The notes beneath the pieces are model-generated. The model was not told the origin of the DNA. It saw only the letters and a program-made list of their open reading frames with translations, and did not search any database. Below, piece by piece: positions 17,724 through 27,864 of a DNA stretch of 64,000 bases. A program made the translations under genes and the position numbers. Every line of letters begins with the position of its first letter. The stretch's first letter is position 1. The stretch lies in NCBI GenBank assembly GCA_029881435.1, contig JAOUMR010000007.1, positions 1 to 64,000 of the forward strand, in the 5' to 3' direction. The stretch comes from Nitrospira sp. Lineage in GTDB: Bacteria > Nitrospirota > Nitrospiria > Nitrospirales > Nitrospiraceae.

Positions 17724-19030
17724 GTTGTTCCTCTGCTGACCAACCATCGACGAAGCATATCGAGGGCGGCCTGTGCGGCACGCTGTCGAATAACGGACCG
17801 ATCGCCGTGGAACCGAAACTCTTTTGTCACGACGTCATCACCGCCACCGGCAAGTCCGATATAGACTAACCCAATCGGTTTGTTCTCTGTGCCACCGCCT
17901 GGCCCGGCGATACCGGTCACACTCAAGGCCACCGACACATCAGCGCGTTCACGCATTCCTTTGGCCATCGCGGCAGCCACTTCTTGGCTGACAGCACCGT
18001 GATCCTCCAACAGCTTTTCCGACACTCCGAGCATCTCCATTTTCGCCCGATTGCTGTAGCACACTGCGACGCGATCGACGTAGGCCGACGATCCAGGCAC
18101 CTGCGTCAACCGTTGTCCAATAAGCCCACCAGTGCATGATTCCGCCACCGAGACCGTCCGTCCCTGTTCACGCAACAGTCGACCAACCACCTGTTCAATC
18201 GAATTTTGCCCTTCGGCATAGATCCACTCACCCAGTCGTGCACGAACCTCTTCGGCGAGCGACGTAAGAGTCCCTTTCTTCAGGTGGCCATCTTCCTTCG
18301 TCGTCAGCGATACAAGTACGCCGGTCGGCGACGCGAGAAGCCCCAAGGCAACCGGAGTCCGTTTCGGGATGAGTCCTTTTAACTTGGCATCCACATCGGA
18401 TTCCGGCAGGCCCCATGTATGAAAGATCAACCTCGTAATGGGATGGGGACGTGCGTCCTTCGATCGATCGAGTTGTTCTGCTAACAGGGGAACAACCGAT
18501 TGTTCCATCATGGCTTTCATTTCGCTGGGAACGCCGGGCAACGCGATCAGGTGGGTTCCCCTCCAGATGATCGCAAACCCAGAGGCAGACCCGACTGGAT
18601 TCGGCAACACGGTCGCCGTGGACGGAATCAACGCTTGTCGCAATTGCTTTTTGTTTGGCGTGCGCCCCCATTGAGCCAACCTGGCCCTCATGCTCTCGAA
18701 GGCTTCCTTGTGGCGAGCCAATCGGAAGCCGGTGACCGACGCGACGGATTCCCTGGTGCAATCGTCGACCGTAGGCCCTAAGCCTCCGGTCATGATCACA
18801 ATCCCGGCCCGACGGCCAGCGGTCTTCAGCACATGTGCAATATCCGACTTGTCGTCTCCGACAATGGATTTGAAGCGTACTTTAATACCGATCGAAGCCA
18901 GCGTATCGGCGATGAACAGTGAATTGCTGTCAGAGCGGCCTCCGACGAGAAGCTCTGAGCCGATCGCAATCGTTTCTGCGAAGTACCTATGCTGCGAAGC
19001 TGCTGCCATACGCGATACAGGTCTATTCAA
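17720..19030 (-). CDS. cinA: CinA-family protein (competence/damage-inducible; NMN amidohydrolase domain)
   Basis: AETIAIGSELLVGGRSDSNSLFIADTLASIG...MTGGLGPTVDDCTRE...; C-terminal SCTGGLIGQRLT...VTGIAGPGGG. Confidence 0.94.
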   Translation of the reverse strand: MNRPVSRMAAASQHRYFAETIAIGSELLVGGRSDSNSLFIADTLASIGIKVRFKSIVGDDKSDIAHVLKTAGRRAGIVIMTGGLGPTVDDCTRESVASVTGFRLARHKEAFESMRARLAQWGRTPNKKQLRQALIPSTATVLPNPVGSASGFAIIWRGTHLIALPGVPSEMKAMMEQSVVPLLAEQLDRSKDARPHPITRLIFHTWGLPESDVDAKLKGLIPKRTPVALGLLASPTGVLVSLTTKEDGHLKKGTLTSLAEEVRARLGEWIYAEGQNSIEQVVGRLLREQGRTVSVAESCTGGLIGQRLTQVPGSSAYVDRVAVCYSNRAKMEMLGVSEKLLEDHGAVSQEVAAAMAKGMRERADVSVALSVTGIAGPGGGTENKPIGLVYIGLAGGGDDVVTKEFRFHGDRSVIRQRAAQAALDMLRRWLVSRGTT

Positions 19031-19221
19031 TCTGAGCTAAGTTGATCACAAAGCGGACCGCTCCACCAAATTGCACGCGGTTGCCAGTACCAGAAGCTCG
19101 GCATCCTGTCAATGAACGGTTCGAGTCTGGCCTCCCGTTGACAAGACAGAATGGGAAGTGCTAAACGAAGAAGACGTGAGGAAGTCTCTCCTCTCTTGAT
19201 CCTAATTGATACTAAAGGAGC

Positions 19222-19950
19222 TTGGTAATGTCGACCCCGGAAACACCCCCTACCCCGTCGGCCCCTCGTCGTCAATACGTCAACTTTGTGTTCTATAAAG
19301 TCGATCCTGCTTGGCGGCGGTTGCCGGAGGATGTGCGGACGCAGGGCAAACAGGAATTCCTCCGCGCGGTGGAGGAGTATAACGGACAAGTCCTCGTGGT
19401 CCCCTATTCGACCATTGGTATTCGCGGCGACTGCGACTTCATGCTCTGGCGCATCAGCTACGACCTGGATCTCTTCCAAGATATGAGCGCCAAAATCCTG
19501 GCCTCCGGCCTTGGGCAGTATCTCACGACCCCCTATTCCTATCTGGCGATCACCAAACGATCCGTGTACGTCGATCATCACTCACATGCAGGCCAGGAAG
19601 GCAAGCGGTTGACCGTCGTCCCAGGAAAAAGCAAGTACATCTTCGTGTATCCGTTTTTGAAGACACGGGAGTGGTTTTTGCTGACGAAGGCGGCTCGGCA
19701 GGGCATGATGGACGAGCACATTGAAGTAGGCCATCGGTTCCCCTCGGTGAAGTTGAACACGACCTACTCGTTCGGATTAGACGATCAAGAATGGGTGGTG
19801 GCGTTTGAAAGCGACAAGCCGGAAGATTTTCTGGACTTGGTCATGGCGCTGCGCGAAACCGAAGGCTCACGCTATACGCTGCGCGATACGCCGATTTTCA
19901 CCTGCATTCGCAAGAGTCTCAAGGAAACCCTCGATACATTGGGCGGCTAA
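19222..19950 (+). CDS. Chlorite dismutase-family heme protein, likely coproheme decarboxylase (HemQ/ChdC-like)
   Basis: KYIFVYPFLKTREWFLL, DEHIEVGHRFPSVKLNTTYSFGLDDQEWVVAFE. No signal peptide; no obvious Arg at the distal position. Confidence 0.85.
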   Translation: MVMSTPETPPTPSAPRRQYVNFVFYKVDPAWRRLPEDVRTQGKQEFLRAVEEYNGQVLVVPYSTIGIRGDCDFMLWRISYDLDLFQDMSAKILASGLGQYLTTPYSYLAITKRSVYVDHHSHAGQEGKRLTVVPGKSKYIFVYPFLKTREWFLLTKAARQGMMDEHIEVGHRFPSVKLNTTYSFGLDDQEWVVAFESDKPEDFLDLVMALRETEGSRYTLRDTPIFTCIRKSLKETLDTLGG

Positions 19951-20008
19951 GCTGCGCCTTGAGCGAAGGTCGTCGCGAACCTTTTGTTTCCGTAAGCGTC
20001 GGTACTAG

Positions 20009-20044
20009 AGAACGGCTTCTAGTCACGTGACCAGAAGCCGTTCT
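20009..20044. terminator. Stem-loop after the Cld-family gene
   Basis: AGAACGGCTTCT-A-GTCACGTGAC-C-AGAAGCCGTTCT followed by actttat; near-complete 36-nt dyad. Confidence 0.7.
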
Positions 20045-20226
20045 ACTTTATGTGCAGGATCGATTGAGGCGGATTCATAGGCTATCCAGAGATCTACGTT
20101 CCTTCCAGATCAAGATGGTTTGACTCGACCCCATCCTTTGATTACCTCGATTGAGGCCTGCTTTGACAGCCTCATAAGGCCTGTGTTACCTCTAGTAGCC
20201 TAAGAGATCGATACAATTGAATCGTC

Positions 20227-20439
20227 ATGGCTGATACGACTGCTCTTTATGCGCTCCGGTTTCCAGACGGCTCAGTAAGCCTTTACGTTGATGAACAGTA
20301 CGCACAGGATCGAGGGGTCGACCCGGCGAGCCTCGTGCGGGTAGAAATTCCTCCAGAGATGTTCATCAGAGGAACCATTCAGGATATACGAGAATATGTG
20401 GCGCTCCAGCTCGAACAACAACAGACCGGTACGGCCTAG
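20227..20439 (+). CDS. Small hypothetical protein
   Basis: 70 aa: MADTTALYALRFPDGSVSLYVDEQYAQDRGVDPASLVRVEIPPEMFIRG... Plausible codon use, co-directional with the next ORF. Confidence 0.6.
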   Translation: MADTTALYALRFPDGSVSLYVDEQYAQDRGVDPASLVRVEIPPEMFIRGTIQDIREYVALQLEQQQTGTA

Positions 20440-20488
20440 ATACCTATGACTCCGACTGCTCGTCGCTGAATGATGTAACTGACGCGCT

Positions 20489-21676
20489 ATGACAACAACG
20501 TTAATTTCATCGGCCTTGACCGCAGAAATAATCGAAGAGACCATCGCCGGATTACCGATCCAAGGTCGAATTATGCTTCGACTGCTGTTGCTGCAACACC
20601 TTGATATTACGCACGACGAAATTCTCTTCATGGTCGCAGATCGCCCTGATCCCCGTTGCGTGTCCGGAAAAAAACCCGTCACCACCATGACGCAAGAATC
20701 CATTACCGCAATGATTGATCGACGAAATGAGTACCGGCAACGAGTTCGGCTTCGCCGAGAGCGTACGTGGCTGCAATGTGTTGCCCTTACCACTCTCGCG
20801 AGAACGGCGAACGGATTAGCCATTCGTGCCGCTGCGCTTCTGATCGATCGCGGGGTGTCTTCCACGACCATCCACGAGTTGCAGACACAGGCTCGTTCCG
20901 CCGTTCCATCAACCACACTGCGTCTGTTAGAAGAAGCCTGGAACAAGAACGAGATCGGTCCCGACGAGTATCAGAACCATCGTCTCGTCGTCGAAATGCA
21001 AACGCAGCTTCGTTTTGCAGAACGGTTCAAGAAACGCCTGGCGATTGCAGAGCGTGAACGGCAGACGTCTGATCAGACCACCTTGCAGGACCATGAGATC
21101 GGCCACATCTGGGGAATCCCAGCCGGCACACTCGCAGCCCGCAAAGTCAAATTTTTATCTCAGTATCTCATGGCAATCCAAAACAAGTGTTCAGGGTCGG
21201 AATCTCACACGAAGGAGCACCTCGTTCCTTCTCCAGATCTTTGGAAAACAACCATGCACGTGCTTTCCCAGCGTCCCATTGAACGATTAATTCCTACCTA
21301 CGACGGACTCGAGGGGACTGAGTCTGCGTTACTCGAAAAACTCACGGCCTATGCAGTCCTCGGTATCCCGGAAGCAACTGAGACGAAGTTTTGGAACTCG
21401 CTCGTCTATGGCGCCAGTTCAAATGCGATGCATACGGAAATAACGAGGACACTGTTCGGACTTCAGCGATTGGTCGCAATACAAAAGGATGTCGATACCA
21501 CTCCCGAAGCATTGGACGAAGTCTTGTTGGCACGGTCGAGACCGACCTCCAAAGAGTCTGAACCAGCCTTACGAGAGCGAGAAGCTGGGCACGGCGAACT
21601 GACGGACCTGCAACGCCAAATTCTGAATAACTTCGTCGGAGAAGACGTCAGCGGAAGATCCTCCGACAAGTGGTAG
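20489..21676 (+). CDS. Hypothetical protein (395 aa), no recognised domain
   Basis: Long ORF in an intergenic position; N-terminal stretch is weakly sigma-like/helical but not assignable. Confidence 0.7.
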   Translation: MTTTLISSALTAEIIEETIAGLPIQGRIMLRLLLLQHLDITHDEILFMVADRPDPRCVSGKKPVTTMTQESITAMIDRRNEYRQRVRLRRERTWLQCVALTTLARTANGLAIRAAALLIDRGVSSTTIHELQTQARSAVPSTTLRLLEEAWNKNEIGPDEYQNHRLVVEMQTQLRFAERFKKRLAIAERERQTSDQTTLQDHEIGHIWGIPAGTLAARKVKFLSQYLMAIQNKCSGSESHTKEHLVPSPDLWKTTMHVLSQRPIERLIPTYDGLEGTESALLEKLTAYAVLGIPEATETKFWNSLVYGASSNAMHTEITRTLFGLQRLVAIQKDVDTTPEALDEVLLARSRPTSKESEPALREREAGHGELTDLQRQILNNFVGEDVSGRSSDKW

Positions 21677-21722
21677 ATTTTGATTGTTGCCAATCTGGCG
21701 TCATTCGGTATAATTACCTTCT

Positions 21723-22166
21723 ATGAAACCGAACCCCCTCGCTTGCTTTCGTCCTATTGTCAGAGTCCTCGCGGTTGGTCGCGTGTTCTCGTGTATCATG
21801 GTCCTCGCGATTGCCATTGGTGCGGCCACACCAGTTTCCGCTGGGAATCTCATTGAAATCGCTGAGCTCTTAGCGCATCCGGAGCAGTACGATCATCTGG
21901 ATGTCATAGTGACCGGAAAGGTGATGAACGTCCAGCTGGCAACAAATCGCCAAGGACAACCGGCCTATGGATTTTTACTCCAAGACCAAGCGGGTACGCT
22001 GAAGGTCGTCAGTCTCGGGCAGCTGAAGGTCCATGAAGGCGATCAGGTGATCGTCGAGGGTGTGTTTAGTCGCCTGCGACAGGTGGGCCGCAAGATTGTC
22101 TACAATGAGATCAAGGCCCTCTCTGTCAGGCCGTTGACCCGCCTAAATCCTGACCTTGTCGGCTGA
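21723..22166 (+). CDS. Exported OB-fold (tRNA_anti-like/BOF-type) protein
   Basis: Signal peptide; IAELLAHPEQYDHLDVIVTGKVMNVQLATNRQGQPAYGFLLQDQAGTLKVVSLGQLKVHEGDQVIVEGVF. Confidence 0.75.
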   Translation: MKPNPLACFRPIVRVLAVGRVFSCIMVLAIAIGAATPVSAGNLIEIAELLAHPEQYDHLDVIVTGKVMNVQLATNRQGQPAYGFLLQDQAGTLKVVSLGQLKVHEGDQVIVEGVFSRLRQVGRKIVYNEIKALSVRPLTRLNPDLVG

Positions 22167-22226
22167 CCACGGAACCGGTTCAATCCGGCGCGTGCGTTGA
22201 TCTAGCTCCACTTCTCGTTATTCCAC

Positions 22227-23090
22227 TCAGCGAGGTAATTTTAGAATCCAGGTTAAGAGTCGGTCCGATGCGCGATCGGGAAGCAGTTTTGCCATCAGGG
22301 CGCGGAGCTTGGCATCAGTTCCAACCAAATATCGAGTTTTTGGGGTCGGTACCGTCAATGCAGCTTCTACAACCCTCGCAACCGTGTCAGAGGAGACGGC
22401 TCGCTTCGATGCCTCTTCCACAATCTTCCTCACGGCAGCGATAATCGGTTTATAGAGAGATCGTAGGTCGTCCCCTAGTGCCGCCTCGCGTTCGGCGGCT
22501 TCAATCGTGGATTTGCTCCAAATTGGCGTGGCGATGGCTCCCGGCTCGATAATCGACACGTGAATTCCCCATTGCTGGACTTCCAAACGCAAGGCATCCG
22601 TGATCGCTTCCAGCGCAAATTTTGATGCCGAATATGGCCCCATGAGCGGCATCGATGCAAGACCGGCGATCGAACCCATGTTGATAATCCGGCCCCGTGC
22701 CTGACGGACTAATGGAAGAAACGCTTGGGTGACCGCCACCTGTCCGATGACGTTGACTTCGAGCTGATGCCTGAGATCTGGAATGGGGACAGCTTCCAGA
22801 GGGGCGACCACTGCAATCCCGGCATTATTGATCAAGCCATATAATCCGTCTGTCCCAGTCAACTCTGAAACTAACGCATGAGATTTATGAATCGACGAAG
22901 TATCAGTGACATCGAGCGCAATGGGCACCAGACGATCTGAGCTGTTTTTTTGAAGGCCCAGGCCGTCCTCTGGCTTCCGGACTCCTGCAAACACCCTGAA
23001 ACCCAATCGATCAAGATGGATCGCGCAAGCCGCTCCAATTCCGGTAGAGGCCCCAGTAATCACCACCGCCTGATTGTGTTCACTCATCAT
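22227..23090 (-). CDS. SDR-family oxidoreductase
   Basis: VVITGASTGIGAACAIHL (TGxxxGIG), NNAG, YSASKFALE. Confidence 0.94.
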   Translation of the reverse strand: MMSEHNQAVVITGASTGIGAACAIHLDRLGFRVFAGVRKPEDGLGLQKNSSDRLVPIALDVTDTSSIHKSHALVSELTGTDGLYGLINNAGIAVVAPLEAVPIPDLRHQLEVNVIGQVAVTQAFLPLVRQARGRIINMGSIAGLASMPLMGPYSASKFALEAITDALRLEVQQWGIHVSIIEPGAIATPIWSKSTIEAAEREAALGDDLRSLYKPIIAAVRKIVEEASKRAVSSDTVARVVEAALTVPTPKTRYLVGTDAKLRALMAKLLPDRASDRLLTWILKLPR

Positions 23091-23230
23091 ATGACCCTCT
23101 CAACGACCAACGCGAGAACCATAACGGCTTTCGAGTGCCTTCGTCTATACGTCCCGCATTGTTTCCATGCCCATTCGGTAGACATCGATCTGCGTCTTCG
23201 GCTATTATGAAATCCTTCTTGCCCTCTAGT

Positions 23231-23306
23231 GGCGGTGTAGCTCAGTTGGCAGAGCAGCGGACTCATAAGCCGCGGGTCGGCCGTTCAATCCGGCCCACCG
23301 CCACCA
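23231..23306 (+). tRNA. tRNA-Met (anticodon CAT; elongator Met or, less likely, Ile2)
   Basis: Acceptor GGCGGTG/CACCGCC, anticodon loop ctCATaa, T-loop gTTCAATcc, encoded CCA; 76 nt. Confidence 0.95.
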
Positions 23307-23402
23307 AATCGAACTTCATCCGCGCCGCCGACTCATTATTGCATTATCATGATCACGGTCGGCGGATAGACACCTTCGTTATTTCTCCTACCACGATCAA
23401 AC

Positions 23403-23852
23403 ATGGCCATCTCACATTCATTCGTAATTCCCCTGGTTCTCAATCCATTCGTGTCGTACAGTGAAGAGAATCCATCCGATGAGAGAGAGAACATGCATCC
23501 CAAGCTTCGCCATGCGTACCAGGCAGAAATGACGGCAGCCGTCGACCGGTACAATACCGGCAATTTCCAACCTGCATTTACGCATCTAGAACGTGCGCAC
23601 ATCCTAGGGCAATCGTTTCCGATCGCTCATACACGAGCCCATTGGTGGATGCTGAAAGTCGGGTGGAAACGTCAAGATGTGATTGAAGTGTTCGGTCAAA
23701 TACCACGAATTATTGGAGCACTCTTGCTCTCAACACTTTGGGTGCCACTGGGGAATACAGGCGGTGCTCGCGTACCGCCGTTTCGATCGATGCCAATTTC
23801 CGAAGACCTTCGAAGCCTGCTGGAGAAATATGGACCTGGCTCAAACGCTTGA
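23403..23852 (+). CDS. DUF3703-family protein
   Basis: Core MHPKLRHAYQAEMTAAVDRYNTGNFQPAFTHLERAHILGQ...HTRAHWWMLKVGWKRQD...; probable start is the internal MHPKL. Confidence 0.78.
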   Translation: MAISHSFVIPLVLNPFVSYSEENPSDERENMHPKLRHAYQAEMTAAVDRYNTGNFQPAFTHLERAHILGQSFPIAHTRAHWWMLKVGWKRQDVIEVFGQIPRIIGALLLSTLWVPLGNTGGARVPPFRSMPISEDLRSLLEKYGPGSNA

Positions 23853-23887
23853 TGTGCTGTCTCATACAGCCGCAGCTCGAAGCATTC

Positions 23888-26500
23888 TTACTCTTCCCTC
23901 AATCCATCCACAATAGGTTGTCGAGCTGCCCACCTGGCTGGGAAATACCCTGCCACCAGCGTTGCAACTGCTGCCAACGATACCGCTTGGATCAGCGACC
24001 CGAGGGGAACAATCATCTGGATCGTCCAACCAAATGATTGTCGATTGATCACCTTGATCAATAAGAGCGAGAGCAGGCCACCGCCGAGGAGTCCTAAAAC
24101 AGTTCCGATCGTACCAAGGTAGGCCGCCTCCCACAGCACGAGCTGGCGAATTTGTGTTGCGCTGCCGCCAATGGCGCGCAAGGTCGCAAACTCCCGGCGT
24201 CGTTCGAGGACGGAGGTGATCAGGGTGTTCACGATCCCAAGCATGGCAATCACAACGGCGATGGCCTCCAAGACATAGGTCAGGAAAAAGGTGCGATCGA
24301 AGATGTCAAGAATTTCCTTCCGCAATTCAACATTGCTGATGACGAGTGGCGGAAGGCCACCATTGGTAGAGGGGCTCAACTGTTCGGTCATCTGTTCCCT
24401 CACGCGATCGAGGTTCGTTCCATCTCGCAAATACACTGGGAACACGGTGACGAGGTCATCGTGCCAGAGCGATTGATAGAGCGCCCGATCCATGAGTAGC
24501 TTGCCTCCATCGGTCGAATAGTCATAAAACACGGCCACAATCGGAAATCGCCGAGGGCCGCTGGGCGTCATGACTTCGAGCGTGGAACCTTCCTGTACCT
24601 CAAGCCGGTTCGCCAACACTTCTGACACAAGGAGGCCGCCGATATCCGCGGCTCGATTGAGCTGTTCAGACGAGTCACCGCTCCGTACGAGATAACGGCT
24701 CCATTGTGCATGCAACCGCAAATCCCTGGAGACGACAGCCACACGTTGTCCCTTCACTTGAATCCGCACATCGCGGTAACTATCGACTGCGGCAACATCA
24801 GGAACGGACGCAAGGATGCTCATCCACCCGGACGGCAGGCTTCGTCCCGTGGTTCCTATTTCAGTTCCACGTAACCACATCGAGGGAGCTACGACCACAT
24901 CCGCTATCACCGTGTCCGTGACCCAAATCTCCACCGTATGACGAAAACTTCGCACCATAACTAACACCCCGATCATGATCGCGAGTCCAACCATGAAGGC
25001 GGAAACCGTGACCCCGTTGCGGCCAGGATTGCGAGCGGCATGCTCCACCGCGATACCTCTCATCACTCCACGCGCACCAAATTCTCGACCCATATATCGA
25101 TGCCGACGCCATCCGGTGACACCGATCGGAGCCAAACAGGCCAATCCAGCCAACAAGCATAACGTTGCCGCATATCCCAAGACGGGAACCCCACCAATAG
25201 GTCCTGGCCAACTCAACAATCCAGCGACTACGAGTAACGCCAAACCCACCACAGCAAGCACTCCTACACGGACTTGTTGGCTTGCTTCATAGTCACCAGG
25301 AGCGAGGGCTCGCACTGTTGTCGTACGACTCGCGTCCAAACTTGGACCGATGGCACCGATCATGGATATCACACATCCAATCATGATCCCTTCACCCACG
25401 ATCCTCCAAAACTGATCTGTCCAGAGCAGGTCACTCCCGCCAGTTCCAACCGAAACATAGAGATCAGAAATCGTTCGCCCGAGTAGTGTGATCAGTTCTT
25501 GAGCCAGCACCATCCCTGCTGCACTGCCGAGGATTCCTCCTACGAACCCATATAGTCCAGCTTCTAGTAAGAACAGGGATGCGACCTTGGATTGAGTCAT
25601 CCCGATTGCCCGATAGACTCCAATTTCCCGTCTCCGTTGGGCGACGGAAAATGCCATCGTGTTGTAGATGAGAAACATGCCGACTAACAGCCCGACCCAG
25701 CTCAGAACCGTTAAATTAAGTCGGAAGGCTCGTAACATTTGTTCAACTTGGCTGGTTCGAGTGGCAGGCCGCTCGCTGGTCAGATGAGGGGGGAGGATCG
25801 CTCGTATCCTTGCTCCAATTTCTTCAACAGGTATGTCGGCATCGGTAACAAGATCGATCCGATCGACCTTCCCAACCATACCAAATGCAATCTGTGCGGC
25901 TGCGATGTCCATAACAGCCAAGCGTTCCCATGACGACCTGCGCACGGATTGACCTCGAAGAATCCCGGCAACCCGGCAGCTGAGATGCCCTGTCCCAATG
26001 AGAAGATCGATGTGGTCTCCGACTGAAACATGCCACTCGGTCGCCAATGCCTCTCCTAAATAGACGGCCTGCGGATCGATCATGCTCAACAGTTGGTTTT
26101 CCGTCGCTTCTTGGTTTACCTGAAAGCCTCGTGTATGGAATTCTTCCAGAAGGTCCAACCCGATCACTTGGATGGCCTGGCCCGGCTGATTCTCCTTCAT
26201 CCGCACTGCTGTTTGTAAAATGACCGGAGATGCTGAAGTCACACCGGCGACCATCCGCACAGAGGGCACTATCTGTTCATCGAGTCCCGTCTCATCTCCT
26301 GACACTTCCAACGTGGTGGGACCTGCCACGGTAAGGACAGTCTGTTCGAATGAACGTAGAACATCGACATTTGCCGTTCGTACAGCAACAGAGGCCGACA
26401 CTCCCAAAGACACACCGATAATGGTCAGGAACGTCCGTAACGGCCACTGTCGGAGATGAGAGAGGAGGATAAGGGCGATAATCTTCACGAATGTGGGCAT
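23888..26500 (-). CDS. FtsX-like ABC transporter permease (two MacB-type permease units)
   Basis: 870 aa; RTFLTIIGVSLGVSASVAV, FxVAQRRREIGVYRAIGM, TSVLERRREFATLRAIGGS. Confidence 0.92.
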   Translation of the reverse strand: MPTFVKIIALILLSHLRQWPLRTFLTIIGVSLGVSASVAVRTANVDVLRSFEQTVLTVAGPTTLEVSGDETGLDEQIVPSVRMVAGVTSASPVILQTAVRMKENQPGQAIQVIGLDLLEEFHTRGFQVNQEATENQLLSMIDPQAVYLGEALATEWHVSVGDHIDLLIGTGHLSCRVAGILRGQSVRRSSWERLAVMDIAAAQIAFGMVGKVDRIDLVTDADIPVEEIGARIRAILPPHLTSERPATRTSQVEQMLRAFRLNLTVLSWVGLLVGMFLIYNTMAFSVAQRRREIGVYRAIGMTQSKVASLFLLEAGLYGFVGGILGSAAGMVLAQELITLLGRTISDLYVSVGTGGSDLLWTDQFWRIVGEGIMIGCVISMIGAIGPSLDASRTTTVRALAPGDYEASQQVRVGVLAVVGLALLVVAGLLSWPGPIGGVPVLGYAATLCLLAGLACLAPIGVTGWRRHRYMGREFGARGVMRGIAVEHAARNPGRNGVTVSAFMVGLAIMIGVLVMVRSFRHTVEIWVTDTVIADVVVAPSMWLRGTEIGTTGRSLPSGWMSILASVPDVAAVDSYRDVRIQVKGQRVAVVSRDLRLHAQWSRYLVRSGDSSEQLNRAADIGGLLVSEVLANRLEVQEGSTLEVMTPSGPRRFPIVAVFYDYSTDGGKLLMDRALYQSLWHDDLVTVFPVYLRDGTNLDRVREQMTEQLSPSTNGGLPPLVISNVELRKEILDIFDRTFFLTYVLEAIAVVIAMLGIVNTLITSVLERRREFATLRAIGGSATQIRQLVLWEAAYLGTIGTVLGLLGGGLLSLLLIKVINRQSFGWTIQMIVPLGSLIQAVSLAAVATLVAGYFPARWAARQPIVDGLREE

Positions 26501-26653
26501 TTACCTTGAGGAAAACGACGCGTACCGCAATGGATGCATTTGACACTTCATATGGCATAAAGGTCGAATATGATTCGACGCATTTTTTCAGTTTGGTTTA
26601 CACAATTCCCATCATTTGCTAGACTTACAACGAATAGCGATAAAGGAGCACCG

Positions 26654-26932
26654 ATGAAAAAGCCTAACCGTGTTGCGCCACGTCGACTCAAGCGGGCAGA
26701 TCGCCGCCTCAAAACCACGCCACACATTACACCCCGACAACGTGAAATCTTGCGGTTGGTCGCGCTTGGCTATACCAATCGTGAGATTGCTGGGTCCCTG
26801 AAAATCAGTGTCCGGACCGTTGAAGTTCATCGCTTCAACTTGATGCACCGGCTCAATGTTCGGAACGTTGCCCAACTTCTCCGTCAAGCCCTTCACGAGA
26901 AGCTGTTGCCTCGTAACTTCAGCGCCAAGTAA
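26654..26932 (+). CDS. Single-domain LuxR-type HTH protein
   Basis: ITPRQREILRLVALGYTNREIAGSLKISVRTVEVHRFNLMHRLNVRNVAQLLRQA; AGGAG upstream of ATG 26654. Confidence 0.9.
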   Translation: MKKPNRVAPRRLKRADRRLKTTPHITPRQREILRLVALGYTNREIAGSLKISVRTVEVHRFNLMHRLNVRNVAQLLRQALHEKLLPRNFSAK

Positions 26933-26934
26933 CG

Positions 26935-27864
26935 TCAGAGTTCTTTGAGCCGTCCTCGACACTCCTGAATCGACTGGTATCCCTTCCGACTCAACACCGC
27001 GCTCAGCTCCGCTTCAAGTCGTCTGAATGTGTCCAGCCCTTCTTCAACAAGCACCGTACCGACCTGGACGGCCGACGCACCACACAAGACGTGTTCAAAT
27101 GCATCAACTCCCTCAACAATTCCACCGGTGCCGATGATTGGCATCCTACCTTCAAAGAGCGTATAGAACGCACGGACATTTGCCAACGCTACCGGCTTGA
27201 TGATTCGCCCGCCTACTCCGCCGAATCCACCTTTCGGCTTAATGACGACGGTTTCTCGCTCTGGGTCGACCACCAGTCCATTACCCACCGAATTAATTAA
27301 GTTCAGAAAGTCGACGTCGCAACGTCTGAGCACCGCTCCCATCACGTCATGATGCACTGGATCAAAGTATGGAGGGAGCTTGACACCCATCGGCACCGTA
27401 ATTTTAGGTCGCACTTTCTTCAGAAGTCGCTCGGAGGCTTCTGGATCGTAACCAATCTGGGGTTTACCTGGAATATTTGGGCAAGAAAGATTCACTTCAA
27501 TAAGGTCAGGACCGGCTGCATTGATGAGTTCGGCGATCGCGGGAAAGTCGTCCTCCCCAAGTCCTGCCACACTCGCGATGACGGGCTTTCCAAATCGTTT
27601 CAGTTGGGGAATCAATTCGGCATAGGCCTTGTAGCCGAGATTAGGAAGCCCCATCGAATTGATTGATCCACCGAAAAATCCATGATACCGAGGCTCAGGG
27701 TTGCCTCGACGGGGTTCGATTGTCATCGACTTGGTCACAATCGCCCCGGCACCGGACTTGCCCAGGGCCTCGAGTTCTTCCCGAGTCACACACAGAGCTC
27801 CAGCGGCGTTCATGAAACAGCTCGGAAACGTCACCCCAGCGATCGTCGTGGACAAGTTCACCAT
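26935..27864 (-). CDS. pyrD: Dihydroorotate dehydrogenase, class 1A-like
   Basis: NLSCPNIPGKPQIGYD..., VPMGVKLPPYFDPVHHDVM, NSVGNGLVVDPERETVVIKPKGGFGGVGG, DAFEHVLCGAS. Confidence 0.88.
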   Translation of the reverse strand: MVNLSTTIAGVTFPSCFMNAAGALCVTREELEALGKSGAGAIVTKSMTIEPRRGNPEPRYHGFFGGSINSMGLPNLGYKAYAELIPQLKRFGKPVIASVAGLGEDDFPAIAELINAAGPDLIEVNLSCPNIPGKPQIGYDPEASERLLKKVRPKITVPMGVKLPPYFDPVHHDVMGAVLRRCDVDFLNLINSVGNGLVVDPERETVVIKPKGGFGGVGGRIIKPVALANVRAFYTLFEGRMPIIGTGGIVEGVDAFEHVLCGASAVQVGTVLVEEGLDTFRRLEAELSAVLSRKGYQSIQECRGRLKEL

